Made by a program: the position numbers and the translations under genes. A stretch of DNA of 49,747 nucleotides, taken from contig JAIRPL010000068.1 of the NCBI GenBank assembly GCA_031256995.1, positions 1 through 49,747 on the forward strand, written 5' to 3'. This document shows positions 34,563 to 44,727 of this stretch, piece after piece. The notes beneath the pieces were generated by a model. It had not been told where the DNA came from, ran no database searches, and saw nothing but the letters and a program-made list of their open reading frames with translations. This stretch comes from Puniceicoccales bacterium. Lineage in GTDB: Bacteria > Verrucomicrobiota > Verrucomicrobiia > Opitutales > UBA953. Position 1 is the first letter of the stretch. The number at the start of each line of letters is the position of its first letter.

Positions 34563-36676
34563 TCGACGGAAATCGGTGTTTCGGTTGCAGGTTCGGAAGT
34601 TGTTGAAGTGCGATTTCTTATGACTTCATTCTCGCGTTCTGCCCTACGCTGGTAATGGAGGCGAAGCTCCTCCTGGGAGCGGAAACGGCGGGCGCGCCGG
34701 GCGGGTGTTTTGAGCCGGTTTTCCCCGTTTTCATCAATGATCCGCGCCTTGACGTTGTCTTTCAAGGCGTATTCCAGGATCGTTTTCAACTCCCTCAGGA
34801 TTTGCGGATTGTAAATTGGGGCGGCGACTTCGACTCTTCCATCAAAGTTTCGCGTCATCCAGTCGGCGGAGCCGATATAGCCGACCTCATTTCCGCCGTT
34901 GTGGAAAAGGAAGAGACGGGAGTGTTCCAGGTTTCCATCCACGATGCTTGTCAGCTCGATGTTTTTGCATTTCTCGGGGATCAGCGCGCAGTTTCCGCGA
35001 ACGACGAGTTGTATTTTGACCCCGCTTTCGCCCGCATCGCGGAGGGATTCAAGGAGTTTTTGATCCGCCAGATGGTTTGTCTTTCCAATTATGCGCGCCG
35101 GATGCCCGGCCTGGGCAAAGGCTTTTTCCCGCTGGACAAGAGCGATGAGGCGTTTTCGCATTTGCAGCGGGGAAACCAGCAGATGGCGGAAATGAGGGGC
35201 ATGGAAAGGCTGGTTGATGAAATCAAAAACCCTGGCGACCTCGCCCGTGATCCGCGGGTCCGCGGTGAAGAGCGCGAAATCGGTGTACACGCGCGCGTTT
35301 CCTTCGTGAAAATTGCCCGTGCTCACGCAGACGACATCGCGTGATTTCCGGCACTTGATGTGCAGGAGTTTCGCGTGGATTTTCAATCCATCGACGCCGG
35401 GTATGACATGGATTCCAGCCTCTGACATCCGCTGCGCCCAATCCACGTTCGCCGACTCATCAAAACGCGCAAAGAGTTCCACGACGGCGGTCACGCGTTT
35501 TCCATTGTGCGCCGCGTTGATCATCGAACGGACGACACGCGAATCGCCGGCAAGCCGGTACATGGTGAGCTGGATGGATTCCACCTCGGGGTCAAGCGCG
35601 GCCTCGCGCAACAAACGCAGGAAATAGGAGAAGCTGTGGTATGGATAATGAAGGCAGAAATCACTCTTTCTGGCGAATTCCAGCATGCTCCCCGCCTGGT
35701 CAATGAGAGGCGCGCAGGAGGGTTTCGAGGGCGGGTAAAGCAGGTCATTCCGGCCGAGATCCGGAAATTTCATGAAGTCCTTGAAATTGTGATAACGTCC
35801 CCCGGGTTGGATGGTGTCGGCGGCGTCGAATTTCAGGCGTTTCAAAATGAATTTCAACAGGGGTGGCGGCAGATCCCTGTCGTGCACAAGGCGGACGGCA
35901 TTGCCCCGCCTGCGTTTCTTGATCCCCCTTTGGATTTTTTCGAGAAGGCCGCCATCCAGATCCTGGTCAAGCGACAGGTCGGCGTCGCGGCTTATCTTGA
36001 TTGTGTGCGCCGAAAAATCCCCGCAGAGAAGCGAGGAAAATAATGCGGGGAGGTTGAAGCGCAAAACGTCATCAAGAAGAATCAGGCACTGGATGTCACC
36101 GTCATTGGGCAGGGGGATGAATCGTGGAAAGTCGTTTGTGGGAATTTCCACAAGCGCATACCTGCGTCCTTTCCGTTCTTTCTCGGCGAAATCTACGGCG
36201 AGGTGGATGCTCGCGTCGGCGAGGGGCGGGAAATTTCTTCTCTTGTCCAGGATCACCGGGAAGAGGGAGTTCGCAAGTTTCTCGTGGAAGAATCGCCGGA
36301 GAAAATCCTCCTGTCCGGCGTTGAGGTTTGTCTCGTCCAGAAGACGGATTTTTTGTTTTTCCAATTCGCACAGGATGCCGGCGTAAATCCGCTCAAACGC
36401 CTCTTGCTGGTCCAGGACGAGCTGCCTGATCCGTTTCAGGACCTTTCTTGGTTGCGCGCGATGGTCCGGCTGGCCGCCTTGGGCGGGGCCGAGCTGGGTG
36501 AGGCGCCGGAGTGTCGCGACGCGGATTCTGTAGAATTCATCAAGATTGTTGGAATAGATCCCAAGAAAACGCATCCGTTCAATCAGCGGCACGTCCGGGG
36601 AGGCTGCCTCCTGCAGAACGCGGTGGTTGAAGTGCATCCAGCTGATTCGAGGATCGCAGAGGAACTTTGTTTTCAT
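34559..36676 (-). CDS. ppk1: Polyphosphate kinase 1
   Basis: Product of 705 aa. The N-terminal domain starts ISWMHFNHRVLQEA and RMRFLGIYSNNLDEFYRIRV. The catalytic part has YHSFSYFLRLLREAA, IQLTMYRLAGDSRVV, VVELFARFDESANVDWA, then DGLKIHAKLLHIKC and STGNFHEGNARVYTDFALF, containing the conserved phospho-accepting His of PLD-like PPK1 enzymes. It makes polyphosphate from ATP at the membrane. Length is normal. The C-terminus is basic and Arg-rich. The ppx-type gene overlaps its stop. Confidence 0.95.
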   Translation of the reverse strand: MKTKFLCDPRISWMHFNHRVLQEAASPDVPLIERMRFLGIYSNNLDEFYRIRVATLRRLTQLGPAQGGQPDHRAQPRKVLKRIRQLVLDQQEAFERIYAGILCELEKQKIRLLDETNLNAGQEDFLRRFFHEKLANSLFPVILDKRRNFPPLADASIHLAVDFAEKERKGRRYALVEIPTNDFPRFIPLPNDGDIQCLILLDDVLRFNLPALFSSLLCGDFSAHTIKISRDADLSLDQDLDGGLLEKIQRGIKKRRRGNAVRLVHDRDLPPPLLKFILKRLKFDAADTIQPGGRYHNFKDFMKFPDLGRNDLLYPPSKPSCAPLIDQAGSMLEFARKSDFCLHYPYHSFSYFLRLLREAALDPEVESIQLTMYRLAGDSRVVRSMINAAHNGKRVTAVVELFARFDESANVDWAQRMSEAGIHVIPGVDGLKIHAKLLHIKCRKSRDVVCVSTGNFHEGNARVYTDFALFTADPRITGEVARVFDFINQPFHAPHFRHLLVSPLQMRKRLIALVQREKAFAQAGHPARIIGKTNHLADQKLLESLRDAGESGVKIQLVVRGNCALIPEKCKNIELTSIVDGNLEHSRLFLFHNGGNEVGYIGSADWMTRNFDGRVEVAAPIYNPQILRELKTILEYALKDNVKARIIDENGENRLKTPARRARRFRSQEELRLHYQRRAERENEVIRNRTSTTSEPATETPISVE

Positions 36677-36983
36677 GGGTGCTCGGTTTGGGATTCATCC
36701 AAGGCGGCCTGCGGGCGCGGGCCTGGGTTTTCGGCGTGGATCTTCGCTCAGGATACGCGGCAAACATGGCGTTTTGGTTGCGAAATGGTGAATTTTTCAT
36801 GTCCCGCCGGATTGAAAAAAACGCGCGAGGCCGGCGTCGTCGCCGGCGCCCGTCGGTGCTGGCATCAGGCGGACACATCCTTTGCCATTCGCCCCCCCCC
36901 TTTTTTCATCCCATTTCCCATGCCAGAACCTGTCCGGACTTCCCGCCCGCCGGGCCATCGGGGCGCGGAGGCCGGGGTTGTGG
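36677..36983. other. Gap upstream of ppk1
   Basis: About 300 bases between the ppk1 start and the end of the small membrane protein gene, both on minus. It presumably holds the ppk1 promoter. A 9-base C run followed by six T lies near 36892-36906. No Pho-box-like direct repeat or gene could be recognised. Confidence 0.4.
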
Positions 36984-37268
36984 TCAGGCGTTGCCGGAGA
37001 AGAAATTCCACGCCCGGAAACTTTCCGTCAGGAAGGCTAGGAAGAGCCACAAAAGCGCGGCGGCGGCAATCCAGCGCACGGTGCGCACGCGACGCGCGAC
37101 GCGGCCGTCGGAATCGCAAAGCTCCGATTTGAACATGACGCGGTAGAGGCGCGTGCGCCACGGGATGGCGCAGTCATCCTGCGGCGCCAGGTTCATGGTG
37201 ACGGCGGCGTGGTAGCGGCGTCGCCTCGTGAAAAGCCATTTGGCAAAACGTCGCAGGAACGGCGGCAT
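36984..37268 (-). CDS. Small single-helix membrane protein, unknown
   Basis: Product of 94 aa from ATG 37268; the frame is open further upstream to 37382 but that part overlaps the panB promoter region. A basic N-terminus (RRFAKWLFTRRRRYH) precedes a polar middle with two cysteines and a membrane helix VRWIAAAALLWLFLAFL near the C-terminus. No family recognised. It is transcribed away from panB, 73 bases apart. Shortness and absence of a known domain keep confidence moderate. Confidence 0.5.
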   Translation of the reverse strand: MPPFLRRFAKWLFTRRRRYHAAVTMNLAPQDDCAIPWRTRLYRVMFKSELCDSDGRVARRVRTVRWIAAAALLWLFLAFLTESFRAWNFFSGNA

Positions 37269-37341
37269 GAGATCGAGGGCGGAAGGGCAAGCTTGCATTC
37301 CACATGCCATGGTGCGAACCTTTTTCCCCACGTGTGTCACC

Positions 37342-38166
37342 ATGAGGACGAACGTCACCACAAAAACCATCCGACAGGCCAAGGGCGTGCGCCAGATCGC
37401 CTGCCTGACCGCCTACGACGCGTTGACGGCGCGACTGGCCGACATGGGGGGGGTGGACCTGATCCTCGTCGGGGATTCCGTGGGGAACACGGTGCTGGGC
37501 TTTGAGAGCAGCGTGCATGTCACCCTCGAAATGATGGAGCACCACACCGCCGCCGCCGCCCGCGCGCGCCCGGCGGCCTTGCTTGTGGCCGACGTGCCGT
37601 TTTGCGTTGCGCACGAGGATGTTCCATCCGTGCTTCGTTCGTGCGCGCGGTTGATCCGGGCCGGGGCGCGCGCCGTGAAGGTGGAGGGTGGCGTGAAACT
37701 TGCCCCCGTCGTCGGCGCGCTTGTCGAGGCCGGGATCCCGGTTTGCGGCCATGTTGGCCTGCAGCCGCAGCAGGTGCACCGCCTTGGCGGGTATCGCAAG
37801 TTTGGCGATGCCGAGGCGGAGAGCGTGCTGGCGGATGCTCGCGCCATGGAGGCCGCGGGGGCTTTTGCGATCGTGGGGGAAATGCTCGGGAAGGGGCTGG
37901 CCGCCCGTTTGCGCGACGCCCTTTCCGTGCCGCTCATCGGCATCGGCAGCGGGGTCGATTGCGATGGGCAGGTGCTCGTCATCCACGATTTGCTCGGTCT
38001 CACGGAAACTCCCCCGCCTTTCGCGAAGCCGCGCGTGGACCTTGCCGCCTCCGCCGTGGGGGCCATAGCTGGGTGGGTTGCCGACGTCCGCGCCCTGCCC
38101 AATTCCGCCCCGACGTCCTCCCCCGCCACGCCCAAGGCGGAGATCTCCACTCACATCCCGCTGTAG
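37342..38166 (+). CDS. panB: 3-methyl-2-oxobutanoate hydroxymethyltransferase
   Basis: Product of 274 aa; start at ATG 37342 because the longer frame to 37228 lacks homology-like sequence. Motifs of the PanB TIM barrel: ACLTAYDALTARLAD, LVGDSVGNTVLGF (metal-binding Asp), LLVADVPF, ARAVKVEGG (Lys), HVGLQPQQVHRLGGY, GAFAIVGEML and IGIGSGVDCDGQVLV-HDLLGL. It makes ketopantoate for pantothenate and CoA. The C-terminal tail is Ser/Pro-rich. gpsA starts 3 bases after its stop; panC is not here. Confidence 0.95.
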   Translation: MRTNVTTKTIRQAKGVRQIACLTAYDALTARLADMGGVDLILVGDSVGNTVLGFESSVHVTLEMMEHHTAAAARARPAALLVADVPFCVAHEDVPSVLRSCARLIRAGARAVKVEGGVKLAPVVGALVEAGIPVCGHVGLQPQQVHRLGGYRKFGDAEAESVLADARAMEAAGAFAIVGEMLGKGLAARLRDALSVPLIGIGSGVDCDGQVLVIHDLLGLTETPPPFAKPRVDLAASAVGAIAGWVADVRALPNSAPTSSPATPKAEISTHIPL

Positions 38167-38169
38167 CCC

Positions 38170-39165
38170 ATGAACTTTTGCATCTATGGAGCTGGTGCGT
38201 GGGGGACTGCGATGGCCATGCACCTGCACCGGTGCGGCCACGCCGTCACCCTGATGCCGCGCCGGCTTGAACACGCGGCCCTGCTCGCGACCACGCGTGA
38301 AAACACGAAATACCTGCCCGGTTTCCGCCTGCATCCCGACATCCAGATCGCCCACGAACCCGCGCCGGCGCTGCTTGAGGCCGACGCAATCGTTTTTGCC
38401 TGCCCCTCGCACGGGTTGCGCGACGCCGCCACCCGCCTGGCGCCCGCCTTCAAGACCGGTGGCGGCCGCCAGAAGGTTGTCATCTCCCTCGTCAAAGGCT
38501 TGGAGGCGGGCACCTTGAAGCGCCCGCTGGAGGTCCTCGCCGACGTGCTTCCCCACTGTGTCCACAGCGTGCTTTCCGGCCCGACGAACGCCGGGGAAAT
38601 TGCCTCCGGCCTCCTCTGCGCGGCGGTTTTTGCGACCGACATGGGGGAGGATGCCGCCACCAATGCGCAGGAAGCCCTCAATGGATCGAGCCTGCGCATC
38701 TACCGTTCCTCCGACCCTGTCGGGGTGGAACTTGGCGGAATCCTGAAGAATATTTATGCGATTGGAGCCGGCATCAGCGACGGATTCCAGCTCGGCTTCA
38801 ACGCCAAGGCCTCCTACCTCACGCGGGCCATCCAGGAGATGGTGCGCTTGGGAACGGCCGCCGGCGGGCAGCCCGAGACATTTTATGGATTGAGCGGCGT
38901 GGGCGACCTCATCGCCACGGCCCATGGCCCGTGGAGCCGCAACCGCGGTTTCGGCGAGGCCCTGGCCAGGGGGGAGAGTGACATCGCGGACGCGCAGCGC
39001 GCCACGACCGAGGGAATTCGCGCCACCGCCTGTTTTTATGAGATCGCCCGGCGCCATGATGTCAGCGCCCCCATCCTGGAGCAGATTCACAATGTCCTTC
39101 ACGGCTCCGCCTCCCCCCGCGAGGGAATCGCCGCCCTCCTCCGCCGCCTTCTGAAACGCGAGTGA
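38170..39165 (+). CDS. gpsA: Glycerol-3-phosphate dehydrogenase (NAD(P)+)
   Basis: Product of 331 aa. N-terminal nucleotide-binding loop GAGAWGTA (residues 7-14), FACPSHGLR, LVKGLE, SGPTNAGEIASG, the catalytic Lys in ELGGILKNIYAIGAGI, and GLSGVGDLIATAHGPWSRNRGFG. It supplies glycerol-3-phosphate for phospholipid synthesis. Length is normal. It begins just after panB and is followed 13 bases later by the ABC-F gene, so the three are likely one transcript. Confidence 0.95.
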   Translation: MNFCIYGAGAWGTAMAMHLHRCGHAVTLMPRRLEHAALLATTRENTKYLPGFRLHPDIQIAHEPAPALLEADAIVFACPSHGLRDAATRLAPAFKTGGGRQKVVISLVKGLEAGTLKRPLEVLADVLPHCVHSVLSGPTNAGEIASGLLCAAVFATDMGEDAATNAQEALNGSSLRIYRSSDPVGVELGGILKNIYAIGAGISDGFQLGFNAKASYLTRAIQEMVRLGTAAGGQPETFYGLSGVGDLIATAHGPWSRNRGFGEALARGESDIADAQRATTEGIRATACFYEIARRHDVSAPILEQIHNVLHGSASPREGIAALLRRLLKRE

Positions 39166-39178
39166 ACCCGCCCGGAAC

Positions 39179-40882
<1,704 letters not shown>

Positions 40883-40933
40883 GGAACGGATTCATTCCCG
40901 GGATCAACTTTCAGGATATTGGGGAAATTCCGT

Positions 40934-40964
40934 TTGACATCCGGGAAAGGCGGCCTTGGATATT
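40934..40964 (+). promoter_or_regulatory. Candidate sigma70 promoter
   Basis: A perfect TTGACA (40934-40939) is followed after 19 bases by GATATT (40959-40964), just downstream of ettA and upstream of a structured, gene-free region. The spacing is slightly long. It would start RNA near 40971. Confidence 0.4.
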
Positions 40965-40970
40965 CCCCAG

Positions 40971-41158
40971 CCTCTGCTGGAAACGACACCCGTTTAAGTG
41001 CCTCCTGTCCTATGTTTCATAGTCTCCGGGAGCCGGGCAGTCCCACGGAAAGGCTTGCCGCCACGTGCGATGAGTCTGCCTTTGGGGATGCTGGCGCCCA
41101 CCTTTCCATAAAAGGTTTTGGAGCCTTTGCACGGAACGTCCCGAGTGGAGGCTTTTTT
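40971..41158 (+). ncRNA. Structured RNA candidate, 6S-like
   Basis: Between ettA and htpX is about 350 bases without a good gene. From the candidate start near 40971 to a T-tract at 41153-41158 the RNA would be about 188 nt, close to 6S RNA. Pairings seen: GCCTCC (41000) with GGAGGC (41147), CTATG-TTT-CATAG, and a long irregular arm in which AGTCCC and AAAGGC face GCCTTT and GGGGATGCT. The CGGGCAGTCCC stretch resembles the central-bubble side of E. coli 6S RNA. No riboswitch motif or downstream plus-strand gene fits. The 6S identity is tentative. Confidence 0.4.
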
Positions 41159-41246
41159 CGTGTCCTGACCGCCGGCGGGTGTTGCGCGTGACAGGAAAAA
41201 GCTCCCCCTTTTTTCGCTTTCTCTTTTTTCGCTTTTGGCGAGACCG

Positions 41247-42332
41247 TCACGGTTTGGCGCGGGTGGGGGCGGGTTTGGGGAAATCGTAGCCGGGTATGAT
41301 GGCTTGGATGCGCGCGGGCAGGGGAGGGTGGGTGGCAAACAGGGACGCGAAGAGGGAGTCGAAGGATTGGGCGAAGAAGAAGTGGCTTATCTCGCTGGCG
41401 TGGGGGCTGCGGATGAGGGAGGACCGGGCACGGATGCGGTTGAGGGCGTCGGCCATCGCGCGCGGGTTTCGCGTGAATTGCACGGAGGAGGCGTCGGCAA
41501 GGTACTCGCGCTGGCGGGATACCGCGGCCTGGATGAGGCGTCCGAAAAAGAATCCGACGGAGCCGGCGACGACAAGCCCCAGCCCGAGCAGGCCAAGCAG
41601 GGAAATGACGGCGAGGCCGTTGTCCTTTTTGTTGTCGCGCCGGCTGCCGCCCGTCTGGCCGGAAGCGAGAATGCGCAGGAGGACGCGCAGGAGGAATTGC
41701 CCGAGGATTGCAAGGGCCAGGATGCCAAAGAGGACGGCGGTGAGCTTCAGGTTGCGCCGCATGTCCCCATTGAGGATGTGGCTGAATTCGTGCCCCACAA
41801 CGGCTTGCAGCTCGTCGCGGGGAAATTCTCGCAGCGCGCCCGCGGAGACCGCCACAACGGCGTCCTGAACGGAAAGTCCGGCGGCGAAGGCGTTGATGGA
41901 AAGTTCCTCGTCGAGAACATAGATCTGCGGGGAGGGGATGCCGGAGGCTATCGACATCTCCTCAACGATGTTAAGAAGCTGGCGCTCACGATATTCGGTT
42001 GTGTTGGGTGTGACGAGGCGTCCGCCCATCATTTTGGCGACAGCCGGCCCGCCCGCGCCAAGCGTGCTCCATTTATAGATGGACGCGATGGCCACGAGAA
42101 GCCCGACGCCGAGAAAGGAGTAGAGGGCCATCTCGGGATTCCACCACTGGGCGAGGGCGGGGGGCATGTCCACGTGGCGCGCGGTGTCGACAGGGATTCT
42201 GATGGCCTCGCGGAGTGCGAGCATGAGCGCGAAATAGACCCCCGTGGCCGTCCCAAGAACGGCGAGCGCAAAGAGGATCAGCAGGCGCCCAGTCCGGTTC
42301 CGGGCGCGGGTTTGCGCGGCAAAAAAATTCAT
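41247..42332 (-). CDS. htpX: HtpX-type M48 zinc metalloprotease
   Basis: Product of 361 aa. Two membrane helices near the N-terminus (residues ~18-38 and ~70-86) and two more around ~205-270. The zinc site is GHEFSH (His181, Glu182, His185), with the third ligand in REYLADASSVQFTRNP. NAFAAG and ATHPPLPARI are also typical. It degrades misfolded membrane proteins. It lies 81 bases downstream of lemA on the same strand, a frequent pairing. The plus-strand open frame over the same stretch is antisense. Confidence 0.92.
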   Translation of the reverse strand: MNFFAAQTRARNRTGRLLILFALAVLGTATGVYFALMLALREAIRIPVDTARHVDMPPALAQWWNPEMALYSFLGVGLLVAIASIYKWSTLGAGGPAVAKMMGGRLVTPNTTEYRERQLLNIVEEMSIASGIPSPQIYVLDEELSINAFAAGLSVQDAVVAVSAGALREFPRDELQAVVGHEFSHILNGDMRRNLKLTAVLFGILALAILGQFLLRVLLRILASGQTGGSRRDNKKDNGLAVISLLGLLGLGLVVAGSVGFFFGRLIQAAVSRQREYLADASSVQFTRNPRAMADALNRIRARSSLIRSPHASEISHFFFAQSFDSLFASLFATHPPLPARIQAIIPGYDFPKPAPTRAKP

Positions 42333-42413
42333 GGCGTTCGCAAGACGTTGGAATGGCGTGAGGTGCGCTGTGGCCGCATGGGCGCGGCAGGTGGCGAAAA
42401 CCCCCAGGCGGGA

Positions 42414-43049
42414 TCAAAACTGCACTTTGACGGCTTCCTTTTCAACGGCATTGGTCACTTGGAACAACTCCGCCGGCCGAAAACCGAGGATGCCGGAAAG
42501 CAGCACGGCGGGAAAGGTTTCGCGGGCCGTGTTGTAGCTTTGCACGGAATCGTTGTAGGCCTGGCGCGCGAACGAGACCTTGTTTTCCGTGGAGGTTAAT
42601 TCCTCGGAGAGCTGCGTCATGTTCTGGCTGGCCTTCAGGTCGGGATAGCTTTCGACGGTGACGCGCATGCGGGAAAGCGCGCCGGCGAGATTGCTTTCGG
42701 CGTTGAGAAGGTTGCGAACCACGGAGGCATCGGCGGGATTGCTGGCGGTGGCTTGGGCGGCAATGACGGCGGCGTTGCGCGCTTTTATCACGGATTCAAG
42801 GGTTTCGCGCTCGTGTTTGAGATAGGCCTTGGCTGTTTCGACAAGATTTGGGATCAGGTCGTAACGCCGCTTCAATTGCACATCGATCTGCGCATAGGCA
42901 TTCTTGAACTGGTTGCGCAGCCCGACGAGCCGGTTGTAAATGACAACGCCGTAGAGCACCACTATCGCGGCGACACCCAAGGCGATGACGCTGGGCGGGA
43001 TTGCAACGAGAAAACTCTTCAAGGTGGCCAATGGAGAAGTGCTAAGCAT
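42414..43049 (-). CDS. lemA: LemA family protein
   Basis: Product of 211 aa. One N-terminal membrane helix (PPSVIALGVAAIVVLYGVVIY) then the LemA helical bundle: NRLVGLRNQFKNAYAQIDVQ, LKRRYDLIPNLVETAKAYL, then ARNAAV, SRMRVTVESYPDLKASQN, and YNDSVQSYNTARETFPAVL near the end. The cellular role of LemA is poorly defined; it often accompanies htpX, as here, which suggests work in membrane protein quality control. Confidence 0.93.
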   Translation of the reverse strand: MLSTSPLATLKSFLVAIPPSVIALGVAAIVVLYGVVIYNRLVGLRNQFKNAYAQIDVQLKRRYDLIPNLVETAKAYLKHERETLESVIKARNAAVIAAQATASNPADASVVRNLLNAESNLAGALSRMRVTVESYPDLKASQNMTQLSEELTSTENKVSFARQAYNDSVQSYNTARETFPAVLLSGILGFRPAELFQVTNAVEKEAVKVQF

Positions 43050-43527
43050 GCGGCAATGGAAGCATTTTTTCCCCCCGCTGGAAGGTTTTTTTGGAAAAGA
43101 TGCGACCGATGTTCCGACTCAAGGCATTCCTGGCGGCGGAAAATGCGTTGGCATCGCACGCGGGCGCCGGATCGTTTGCGTCCGGATGGTGCTGGCCATT
43201 GCTTGCTTAACTCACCCCATGCTTTTGGGGCGACGGCACTCTTCTCCCCAAGAGCGGGAAATTGCGCATGAGAAACGAGTCCCAAGCCCCCCCGCATTTA
43301 CTTGCGACGTTTTTTTCACGCGGGTAGTCATAACACGTTGAATACGAAAGGAAAATCCGGCAATAGGCCGCCGTCATGAATGGCGGGAGGAAGGTGGAAA
43401 ACGGGGGATGCGCAAGGCTTGGCATTGTTAATCTTTCTATTTTTACTAAAAATAGAATAATTGGCTTGCATTGTCCCGCTCCTTTTGCTCTCATTTCTGG
43501 AATCCCAACCGACCATCCGCCTGCGCC
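43050..43527. other. Divergent intergenic region
   Basis: About 480 bases between the divergent lemA and sulfate-binding-protein-like genes. It should contain both promoters. The part near lemA has T and C tracts; CCCCA-TTGGGG-type inverted repeats lie near 43216-43231. The operator-like palindrome at 43437 is near the plus-strand gene. No believable gene. Confidence 0.5.
43437..43455 (+). promoter_or_regulatory. AT-rich palindrome, likely operator
   Basis: CTATTTTT and AAAAATAG form a perfect 8-bp inverted repeat around ACT. It overlaps a -10-like TAGAAT at 43453-43458 and lies 73 bases before the sulfate-binding-protein-like gene. Such a symmetrical site at a promoter suits a repressor; an Rrf2- or CymR-like sulfur regulator is a guess from the gene it controls. 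Confidence 0.45.
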
Positions 43528-44727
43528 ATGTCATTCAAGCACTCTTTTTCAGCCATCGTTGTCCCGTTTGCGGTTTTTGCCGCGTTATTTGCGATTTTTC
43601 CACGGCCGCCGCTTCATGCCTCCGCGTGCTGCGCGGGTTTTGGGGATTTCGGCCTTGATGGGCGTTGGATCAGCAATGCGCCCAAGCCCGAGGAGGTGTT
43701 GACGGTCACGGTTGAAAATGCGGCCACGCCGGCCACACGCGCGTTTTTTTCCGACATAAACAAGGCGTTTGGCAAGGCGTGGGTGGCGAAAACCAACTGC
43801 AATCTCGTGTTGTCGGGGGCGCATGGCCCGGCGTTTGCGCACTTGCGGTCGGTTCTCGGGGGCGGGAGCGCGCCGGACATCGTGGCATTTGACAGCCCGG
43901 AGGCCGTGGACTCGCTTGCCGCTGCGGGCCATCTTCCCGCGAATTGGCGGACGCGCCTTCCCAACGGATCCGTGCCGTTTTACACGACTTTTGTGTTTCT
44001 TGTGCGCAAGGGGAATCCGAAGGGCGTGCGCGGCTGGGGCGACCTTTTTCGTCCGGATGTCGCGCTCGTGCTGCCAGACCCGCGGCATAGCAGCGTGGGC
44101 CAATGGGCCTATCTTGCCGCGTGGGCCGACGCGCTCGGGCGCGCGGGCGGGGTTGGCAAGGCGCGCGAGGCGGTTTTTGCGTTTTATAAAAATGCCGTCT
44201 CCCTGCATGGGAGCGCGGATGGCGCGGCGGAGGCCTTTCTCCGTGGAGGCGCCGGGGACGTGCTTGTGCTGCTTGAGTGCGAGGAGTTCGCGCGCCGGGC
44301 GGGAGGGGAGATCACCTCCGCTTTTGAGACCGTTTCGCCGCCCACCGGGTTGCGGGTGGAGTATCCCGTGGCCTGGCTCGACAAGAGCACCGGGGGGCAT
44401 GGGACGACGCGCGTCAGCGCCTCCCTCCTGATGTATCTCTTTGAGACGGAGGCCCAGGAAGTGGCGGCGCGCCACCACCTGAGGCCGTTTGACCCGGGTG
44501 TTGCGCAAAAGCATGCCGCCGCGTTCGCGCCCATCCGCCTTGCCGGGTTGGAGAAGGTTTTTGGCGACTGGGCCTCTGTCCAGAAACGCTTCTTTGCCGC
44601 CGGGTCGGAGCTTGACCGGGATTACCCTCGCCTTGTCGCGCGGGAAGTCTGGCTGCCCCCGCGCCCGGCCATTCATCGCCGCCCGGCGCCCGCGCCCGCC
44701 CCGTCAACCCCGCCATCCGCCCCATGA
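43528..44727 (+). CDS. Sulfate/thiosulfate-binding-protein-like substrate-binding protein
   Basis: Product of 399 aa from ATG 43528, which opens a signal peptide (HSFSAIVVPFAVFAALFAIF). The mature part reads LTVTVENAATPATRAFFSDINKAF, APDIVAFDSPEAVDSLAAAG, VPFYTTFVFLVRKGNPKGVRGWGDLF, LPDPRHSSVGQWAYLAAWADA and VEYPVAWLDKS, the pattern of CysP/Sbp proteins that feed the CysTWA transporter. The tail is Pro-rich and longer than usual. No permease or ATPase gene follows; instead a TPR gene overlaps the stop as ATGA (44724). The permease genes may be elsewhere. Confidence 0.8.
   Translation: MSFKHSFSAIVVPFAVFAALFAIFPRPPLHASACCAGFGDFGLDGRWISNAPKPEEVLTVTVENAATPATRAFFSDINKAFGKAWVAKTNCNLVLSGAHGPAFAHLRSVLGGGSAPDIVAFDSPEAVDSLAAAGHLPANWRTRLPNGSVPFYTTFVFLVRKGNPKGVRGWGDLFRPDVALVLPDPRHSSVGQWAYLAAWADALGRAGGVGKAREAVFAFYKNAVSLHGSADGAAEAFLRGGAGDVLVLLECEEFARRAGGEITSAFETVSPPTGLRVEYPVAWLDKSTGGHGTTRVSASLLMYLFETEAQEVAARHHLRPFDPGVAQKHAAAFAPIRLAGLEKVFGDWASVQKRFFAAGSELDRDYPRLVAREVWLPPRPAIHRRPAPAPAPSTPPSAP

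Noticed and set aside
40919-41191. 90-aa plus-strand open frame after ettA
   Set aside because: No start signal or domain; the same stretch folds well as RNA.
41235-42599. 454-aa plus-strand open frame
   Set aside because: It is antisense to htpX, whose zinc motif and helices are unmistakable.
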